The position numbers and the translations under genes are program-made. From NCBI GenBank assembly GCA_947036475.1, contig CAMQRG010000124.1:1-6126 (forward strand): a DNA stretch of 6,126 bases. The letters are read 5' to 3'. Under the pieces are notes generated by a model that did not search any database, was not told the origin of the DNA, and was given only the letters and a program-made list of their open reading frames with translations. This DNA comes from an uncultured Clostridia bacterium (GTDB lineage Bacteria; Bacillota; Clostridia; Lachnospirales; Anaerotignaceae). Positions 1 to 4,700 of the stretch are shown here, in pieces; position 1 is the stretch's first letter, and every line of letters starts with the position of its first letter.

Positions 1-43
1 ACGTAAGGAGTCGTCGGCAGCGTCAGATGTGTATAAGAGACAG
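1..43 (+). other. Illumina Nextera i5 adapter (sequencing artefact)
   Basis: These bases are untrimmed library adapter. Positions 25-43 are the 19-bp Tn5 mosaic end AGATGTGTATAAGAGACAG. Positions 11-24 are TCGTCGGCAGCGTC, the Nextera read-1 tail. Positions 3-10 are GTAAGGAG, which matches the i5 index known as S505/N505. Positions 1-2 (AC) match the end of the flow-cell primer portion. The order index, tail, mosaic end is exactly that of an Illumina Nextera library molecule, so genomic sequence starts at 44. This also shows that the window begins at a contig end. Confidence 0.98.
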
Positions 44-125
44 GTGCTTCCCTGGAAAAACTCCAAGCCTCTGAAAGTTTTTCCCAAAGCCCTGCTTTTC
101 ATTCTTTGCCGCCAAAAATGGCTGA
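44..125 (-). other. Short 3' flank of rpsG, cut off by the contig end
   Basis: These 82 bases are all that remains downstream of rpsG. In the usual str operon fusA (elongation factor G) would follow, but no start codon with a convincing ribosome binding site is visible here. A perfect 9-bp inverted repeat (GGAAAAACT at 54-62, AGTTTTTCC at 76-84, 13-nt loop) is present. It is not followed by a clear T-tract in either direction before the adapter, so I do not call it a terminator. It may be a weak hairpin between rpsG and the missing next gene. Confidence 0.5.
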
Positions 126-596
126 TTACCACTTGAAGTGGGAGAAAGCCTTGTTGGCTTCTGCCATCTTGTGTGTTTCGTCTTTCTTCTTGCATGCGCC
201 GCCGGCGTTGTTCAGCGCGTCCATGATTTCACCTGCAAGGCGGTCAACCATAGTTTTTTCGCCGCGTTTTCTGGAATAGATGGTCAGCCATCTCAGACCC
301 AGTGTCTGACGTCTTTCGGGGCGGATTTCCATAGGCACCTGATAGGTTGCGCCGCCGACACGGCGGGCCTTAACCTCCAGCACAGGCATGATATTGCCCA
401 GAGCTTCCTCAAACGCTTCCAGGGGTTCTTTCCCTGTCTTTTCCGCTACTTTGTCAAACGCACCATAAACGATTTTCTCTGCTACGCCCTTTTTGCCGTC
501 CAGCATAATGCTGTTGATGAGTTTCGTCACCAGCTTGCTGTTGTAGATAGGGTCAGCGAGAACCTCTCTTTTCGCAACATGTCCTTTTCTTGGCAC
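126..596 (-). CDS. rpsG: 30S ribosomal protein S7
   Basis: S7 is a primary 16S rRNA-binding protein that starts assembly of the 30S head and sits near the E site and the mRNA exit channel. The product is 156 residues, the usual length for short-form bacterial S7. It begins MPRKGHVAKR and has the family signature around residues 15-45, with the hallmark DGKK at 33-36. The rRNA-binding beta-hairpin KARRVGGATYQVP lies at 76-88, followed by EIRPERR at 90-96, RKRGEKTM at 109-116, and the conserved tail HKMAEANKAFSHFKW. The start is GTG at 594-596; it gives the canonical N-terminus and has a strong ribosome binding site 7 nt upstream. It lies 154 nt downstream of rpsL in the same direction, as in a str operon. 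No promoter of its own is convincing. The gene is intact. Confidence 0.99.
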   Translation of the reverse strand: MPRKGHVAKREVLADPIYNSKLVTKLINSIMLDGKKGVAEKIVYGAFDKVAEKTGKEPLEAFEEALGNIMPVLEVKARRVGGATYQVPMEIRPERRQTLGLRWLTIYSRKRGEKTMVDRLAGEIMDALNNAGGACKKKDETHKMAEANKAFSHFKW

Positions 597-603
597 GATT
601 CTT

Positions 604-611
604 CCCTCCTT
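604..611 (-). promoter_or_regulatory. Ribosome binding site of rpsG
   Basis: On the minus strand this reads AAGGAGGG, with 7 nt to the GTG start at 594-596. It decides the GTG start, since no in-frame ATG lies nearby that would give the canonical S7 N-terminus. A weak 5-bp hairpin (GAATA 615-619, TATTC 625-629) sits just upstream. Confidence 0.9.
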
Positions 612-638
612 AATGAATAAAAGCTATTCTCGGTACTT

Positions 639-726
639 CATGGACCCGCAGTCCATGTTTTCATGCCTTATCTTATCAATGTATCCGTCTAAGCAATCGC
701 AGATTGTATTGATTCCCATAAGGCAT
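639..726 (-). promoter_or_regulatory. Structured rpsL-rpsG intergenic RNA, candidate S7 autoregulatory site
   Basis: The 154-nt gap between rpsL and rpsG has nested perfect inverted repeats. Helix 1 pairs 718-726 with 663-671 (9 bp, AUGCCUUAU with AUAAGGCAU in the minus-strand RNA). Helix 2 pairs 708-713 with 675-680 (6 bp). Helix 3 pairs 702-706 with 694-698 (5 bp, 3-nt loop). Between helices 2 and 3 is an asymmetric single-stranded stretch, CUUAGACGGAUAC (681-693). A separate hairpin follows, 651-657 with 639-645 (7 bp, 5-nt loop). No U-tract follows either, which argues against a terminator. In E. coli S7 represses its own translation by binding the rpsL-rpsG intergenic mRNA; that this element does the same is inference. 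The pairing is seen directly, the role is not. Confidence 0.55.
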
Positions 727-750
727 AATTTCCTTTTCGGTCAAATGATA

Positions 751-1170
751 TTACTTTTTGGCTTTCGGGCGTTTTGCACCGTATTTGGATCTTGCCTGCA
801 TTCTGTTTGCAACGCCGGCTGTATCCAGAGTACCTCTTACGATGTGGTAACGCACACCGGGAAGGTCTTTTACTCTGCCGCCCCTGATCAGCACAACGCT
901 GTGCTCCTGAAGGTTGTGGCCTTCGCCGGGGATATATGCGGTAACTTCGATACCGTTGGAAAGACGAACTCTGGCAATTTTTCTGAGCGCGGAGTTAGGC
1001 TTTTTCGGTGTAGAAGTTTTTACAGCTGTGCAAACGCCTCTTTTCTGAGGAGAGGAAACGTCTGTTGCTTTTTTCTGAAGAGAATTCAGACCCTTCTGCA
1101 ATGCGGGTGCTGTAGATTTTTTCTCAACAGTCTGTCTGCCCTTTCTTACTAACTGGTTAAACGTAGGCAT
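751..1170 (-). CDS. rpsL: 30S ribosomal protein S12
   Basis: S12 lies at the decoding centre of the 30S subunit and controls accuracy of codon reading. The product is 139 residues from ATG at 1168-1170. Core motifs are PQKRGVCT (41-48), TPKKPNSALRK (54-64), GEGHNLQEHSVVLIRGGRVKDLPGVRYH (82-109, interrupted here only for description) and the tail ARSKYGAKRPKAKK. Compared with E. coli S12 (124 residues) it has about 13 extra residues before PQKRG, the known Gram-positive form. Lys56 and Lys101, equivalent to the classical streptomycin-resistance positions K42 and K87 of mature E. coli S12, are both unmutated, as is Pro104; nothing here predicts streptomycin resistance. Asp102 matches the aspartate that RimO methylthiolates in E. 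coli. An in-frame GTG three codons upstream (1177-1179) overlaps the ribosome binding site and was not used. It is the first gene of the operon, behind its own promoter and leader. Confidence 0.99.
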   Translation of the reverse strand: MPTFNQLVRKGRQTVEKKSTAPALQKGLNSLQKKATDVSSPQKRGVCTAVKTSTPKKPNSALRKIARVRLSNGIEVTAYIPGEGHNLQEHSVVLIRGGRVKDLPGVRYHIVRGTLDTAGVANRMQARSKYGAKRPKAKK

Positions 1171-1177
1171 AAACTGC

Positions 1178-1185
1178 ACCTCCTT
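1178..1185 (-). promoter_or_regulatory. Ribosome binding site of rpsL
   Basis: On the minus strand this reads AAGGAGGT, a near-perfect complement of the 16S 3' end, with 7 nt to the ATG at 1168-1170. It rules out the in-frame GTG at 1177-1179, which overlaps the site itself. Confidence 0.93.
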
Positions 1186-1230
1186 AATAGAATCATACGA
1201 TCTGCTTTTGCAATATCTCTTTTTTCCGTA

Positions 1231-1270
1231 CCGTTTTTACGAGCCTGCTTAGAAAAGCCCATAAAAACGG
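1231..1270 (-). promoter_or_regulatory. 5'-proximal hairpin in the rpsL leader
   Basis: A perfect 9-bp inverted repeat, CCGTTTTTA (1262-1270, minus strand) with TAAAAACGG (1231-1239), begins about 4-5 nt after the predicted transcription start. A smaller helix, GCTT/AAGC (1255-1258 with 1247-1250), can form inside. The leader runs about 104 nt from the start site to the rpsL ATG. No U-run follows the hairpin, so it does not look like an attenuator. It could stabilise the mRNA 5' end or be a ribosomal-protein leader; the function is unknown. Confidence 0.55.
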
Positions 1271-1280
1271 ACACTGGGCT

Positions 1281-1309
1281 ATTTTATCACCTGCCCCGCA
1301 AAAAGTCAA
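1281..1309 (-). promoter_or_regulatory. Sigma-A promoter of the rpsL-rpsG operon
   Basis: On the minus strand a -35 box TTGACT (1304-1309) and a -10 box TAAAAT (1281-1286) are separated by exactly 17 bp. Each box matches the housekeeping consensus at five of six bases. The predicted start of transcription is near 1274-1275. The spacing to rpsL leaves a leader of about 104 nt. It is the best promoter in the non-coding part of the window. Confidence 0.85.
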
Positions 1310-1387
1310 GGTTTTTTCACGAAAAATGCGGTGAAAAACGAAAACCTCAGGGCTTTGCCCCGAACCCCACAAGGGGTTTCACCCCTT
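1309..1387 (-). repeat. Palindrome-dense stretch directly upstream of the rpsL promoter
   Basis: Three adjoining inverted repeats fill these 79 bases. TTTTTCAC (1313-1320) pairs with GTGAAAAA (1331-1338), extended by AGGT/ACCT ends (1309-1312 with 1344-1347). GGGC (1350-1353) pairs with GCCC (1357-1360). AACCCC (1363-1368) pairs with GGGGTT (1373-1378), or alternatively AAGGGGT (1371-1377) with ACCCCTT (1381-1387). The first arm touches the -35 box. From memory, GGGCTTTGCCCC-type palindromes of this style recur in intergenic regions of Clostridia; I see no coding capacity. It may be part of the same repeat cluster as the two copies that follow. Confidence 0.55.
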
Positions 1388-1558
1388 GACCCTTTTTTCC
1401 GCAAAACTGCGTTTTGCGGGACAGCACTCTGAATTTTTTCCTATTCCTGTAAAACTGACACGCTGAAATCCTATCCCCCGCTGCATTTCATGCGGCGGAA
1501 ATCGGGGTCTGGGGCATGATGCCCCAGCGGGGCAGTGGGGCAGCGCCTCGCGGTCTTA
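1388..1558. repeat. Hairpin-rich intergenic repeat, copy A
   Basis: First of two tandem copies of about 171 bp (start-to-start about 188 bp). Order of parts: GACCC plus a T-run; a perfect 9-bp hairpin CCGCAAAAC (1399-1407) with GTTTTGCGG (1411-1419); a 36-bp block shared exactly with copy B (from about 1418); a hairpin 1478-1486 with 1490-1498 (9 bp, one G-T wobble); and a 35-bp block identical to copy B (1501-1535) that holds the near-palindrome CTGGGGCATGATGCCCCAG. It ends at CGGTCTTA (1551-1558). No gene is supported. It resembles a REP- or MITE-like element without a transposase. Confidence 0.8.
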
Positions 1559-1575
1559 TCCCCGCCCAAAATTCT

Positions 1576-1747
1576 GACCCTTTTTCCGCAAAACTATGTT
1601 TCATGGGACAGCACTCTGAATTTTTTCCTATTCCTGTAAATCTGGCGCACTGAAATCCTATCCCCCCGCCGCATCTCATGCGGCGGAAAATCGGGGTCTG
1701 GGGCATGATGCCCCAGCGGGGCAGCGGAGCGGCGCCCCGCGGTCTTA
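1576..1747. repeat. Hairpin-rich intergenic repeat, copy B
   Basis: Second copy of the element, separated from copy A by about 17 bp (1559-1575). The first hairpin is degraded here (CCGCAAAAC at 1586-1594 no longer matches its partner arm), whereas the central hairpin is perfect: CCGCCGCAT (1666-1674) with ATGCGGCGG (1678-1686), 3-nt loop. The block at 1690-1724 is identical to 1501-1535 in copy A. A further GCGGGGC/GCCCCGC inverted repeat closes the copy, and CGGTCTTA (1740-1747) matches the end of copy A. The end abuts the terminator of the large gene. Confidence 0.8.
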
Positions 1748-1784
1748 AAAACAAAGAAAGCCCTTTCGGGCTTTCTCTGTTTTT
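1747..1784 (-). terminator. Intrinsic terminator of the large surface-protein gene, probably bidirectional
   Basis: A 9-bp stem (AGAAAGCCC 1755-1763 with GGGCTTTCT 1768-1776) has a 4-nt loop TTTC. The pairing extends past one mismatch into A-rich and T-rich flanks (1747-1753 with 1778-1784). Read on the minus strand it ends in a run of Ts just after the stem, 9 nt downstream of the TAA of the large gene. The same symmetric shape would work in the other direction, but no plus-strand gene needs it. Confidence 0.92.
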
Positions 1785-1792
1785 GCCTATTA

Positions 1793-4700
1793 TTATGCTA
1801 TTGTAATCTCGTAATATGTTGTCGAAACAGCCGCATTGCCGTTTGCGTCTGTAACGCGCACCGTCCGGCTCAAAAGTATCACGCCCTTGGCGTTCACGTT
1901 CACCAGCGTGTTATCCAGTGCCTGCAGCGCCGCGCCAGTCATGCCAAAGCTCTCAACCTTCCAAACCACGCTGTCCGCCGCCGCATTTGCGGGAAGTGCG
2001 TCCAGCCCGCTCAAAGCAATAGCCGCCCCAACGTTCCGCTGATATTTCTTTGCGTTCGTGATTACCTGACCATTGGGCAGTGTCACTGTACCAATCTGTA
2101 CAACCGGAGGCGTTACAACTGGCGTCTGTCCATCAGGCTCAACGGGTGCCACAGGTGTCACCGGTTCCGCAGGTGCGTTTGGCTGTCCGCCTTCCGCGGG
2201 CTCCTGCGGCTCTGTCGGCGTCTGTTCCGGCTCCTGCGTTTCAGGCGCATCGTTCTTCGGTTCGCCCGGCAGTACCGTAATTGTGAAATACTCCGTTGTT
2301 GTGCTGTTCTGCACCGTTGCCGCAATCGTCACCGTACCCGCCTGTTCCGCGCTCATCACGCCGTCGCGGATTGCCGCGCCAGTCGCACCGGCATCTCTGA
2401 TGCTCCAGTCAATCTTTCTCATCGCGCTGGAAACGCCGTTCACAGTACCGGAAAGCGTCAGTGTTTCGCCCGCCTTGAAGGAATCCGCGCATGTCAGCGC
2501 AATCCCCTGTTTCTGTTCGGGTTCCTGTGTTTCCGGCTCTTTCTCAGGCTCCTGCACCTTTTCCGGTTCCTTCACAGGCTCTTTCTCGGGTTCCTGTACC
2601 TTTTCCGGTTCCTTCACAGGTTCTTTTACAGGCTCCTGTACTTTTTCAGGCTCCTTCTCGGGCTCCTGCTTCTGTTCCGGCTCCACCGTCACAGCAGGGG
2701 CTGCCGGTTTGCTCTGGATTTCCCTCTGCGGGATAAAGCTGAACGTCCTCGGAGGGGCAGGCTGAGACTGCACCACCGTGTTCTGGCTTGCCGGAGCTAT
2801 GGAATCAGGCTCATCCGGTTCATCGCTGCTGCTATCTGCCTCTACCTCAAATTTTGCACTGGCAGTCCCTGTATACACCCCACTGCCGACAGTTTCCTTC
2901 TTAGTAGCAGTAATATACAGAGAATACTCTCCAGGCGTCTTTTCTGAAGCCTCTACTTTTTTTACGTCATCCTTATTTTCCCATTCAGTACCCTGCTCAT
3001 TTGTATTCCACTCTAATATTACTTTAGAGCCGCCCTTTGCATCTCTCAACTCCGCTTTGATTGTTAAGCCGCTTACCGCTGTCAGGTCATCTCCGAAGCC
3101 TTTTACATCATAGGTAAACTCAATCTTCTCTTCTGGCTTAACTTTAGCAGCGGTCTGACTCGTAATCTCAACCTTCGGGCTGACTGCTATTTGCACCGCT
3201 TCTGAAAGCCCTCCGCCAGCAGCCGCAATCACCTGTGCTGTGCCTACGCCTACTGCCGTAACCTCGCCGGTTCCATTCACCATTGCAATGTCGTCCGCAC
3301 TGGTACTCCACGTCACTGTCTTTCCCGCCGCGTTTTCAGGCTCCACTTTTGCCGTCAGCTTCAATTTGTTTCCCGCAGCCATCTCGTAGTCTTTTGCTCC
3401 ATCTATCGTAACCGCTGTTACTTCGGTTTCCGTTCCGTCCGGTTCAACCGTAACCTCGCAAGTATCCCGATACTTCAAGTCTGTTGTAGTAACAGTAATG
3501 TTCGCTGTGCCTTCTTTAACTGCTGTCACCAGGCCGTTTTGGTCTACGCTTGCAACCACAAAGCCTTCGTCTTGAGTATCACTTTCCCACTTCACCATCT
3601 TAGTATCCGGACGCATTGTCGTGGTTAACTGGTGATCTGCCCCTGCTTTCAAAGTTATGCTCTTTTCATTCACTACAAGCCCGTCAACAGTCACATCGCA
3701 GCTTGCTGCTTTACTGTTATCCGCTTTCGATGTCACAGTTATTCTTGCTGTGCCTGGTTTTTTCGGCGTAACCTCACAGCTATTACCACTTGGCGAAATA
3801 CCAATAACATCTCCGCCTGTGGCAATGACCCATTCTACCTCTTTATTCGTCGCACCTTCCGGCTCCACTGTTGCAGTCAGCCGCACCTTCTGCTCCTCAG
3901 GAGGATAATTGGGTCCGTCCACTTCCATGGTCAGGCTTTGGTTATCAAGTGCAATCCCTGTTACAGTCGTATCTCCAGAAGTCTTTTCCGTCACTGTAAA
4001 ATCTATTGTTATTTCCGTCTTTAAAGCGTCTCCCGTTGCTCCCTGCGGTGCCGCTGTTATGGTCAGCACATAGCCATCGTCCGCTGTCGCATCGTCAGGT
4101 ATCGTCAATGTAGATGTACCTGTGCCAGTTGATTCATCAATATCAGTTTCAACCAGATTATCACCCCAGACAGCGTGGCCCTCTTTATCCACGATACCAT
4201 AATCCAAAGCAGCATCAAACGGCTTCACCTTAACACTAAAGTTAATCTCTCCGCCCGGCTCAGCCTGAGGGGTGGCATTGCCGGGGTTGTAGGTATACTC
4301 CAGACCCGGCTTTATAGTCACTTTACACTCTGCTGTTGCGCTGCCTGCCGTTGCAGTAATCGTTGTCACACCCGGATATACAGCTGTAATCTTGCCGTCC
4401 ACAACCGTTGCAACATCTTCGTTGCTTGTTGTCCATGTTACTGGTGTACCTGCCGGCATCACATTTGCTGTCAGGGTTTCCTCTCCAGTCGGAAGCATCT
4501 CTATTTCCTTTGTTGTGTCAGACAAAGTAATCGTTACCGTATCAGACGTCACCGTTACATCGCAGGTTTTCGTTATGTTGCCATCTTCTGTTGTCACCGT
4601 TACTTGAGCAGAACCTTCCTTTTTCGGCGTTACCGTACAGGTATTACCTGTCGACGAAATTTCTATAACGTCGCCTCCATTGCTGATAGCCCAAGACACT

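Noticed and set aside
25..43. Tn5 mosaic end as a sign of a natural transposon
   Set aside because: It is directly joined to the Nextera tail and an i5 index, so it is library adapter.
639..744. Separate promoter for rpsG in the rpsL-rpsG gap
   Set aside because: TTGACC at 739-744 has no acceptable -10 box at 16-18 bp, and other candidates have poor boxes or 15-bp spacing.
138..1152. Plus-strand open frames of 160 and 179 codons
   Set aside because: They lie opposite rpsG and rpsL, which are unmistakable ribosomal proteins, and their products show no recognisable domain.
751..1170. Streptomycin-resistance mutation in rpsL
   Set aside because: The two lysines and the proline that are classically mutated (Lys56, Lys101, Pro104 here) are all wild type.
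1488..1754. Minus-strand frame of 88 codons with a repeated RPRGAAPLPRWGIMPQTPI peptide
   Set aside because: The peptide repeat is only the translation of the two non-coding repeat copies; it starts at TTG with no ribosome binding site and overlaps the terminator.
2507..2683. CRISPR array
   Set aside because: The repeated units adjoin each other without unique spacers and encode an in-frame EPxK linker.
2073..2765. Plus-strand Ser/Gly/Cys-rich frame with SGSFTGS-like repeats
   Set aside because: It is the antisense shadow of the EPEK linker and the neighbouring Pro-rich coding sequence.
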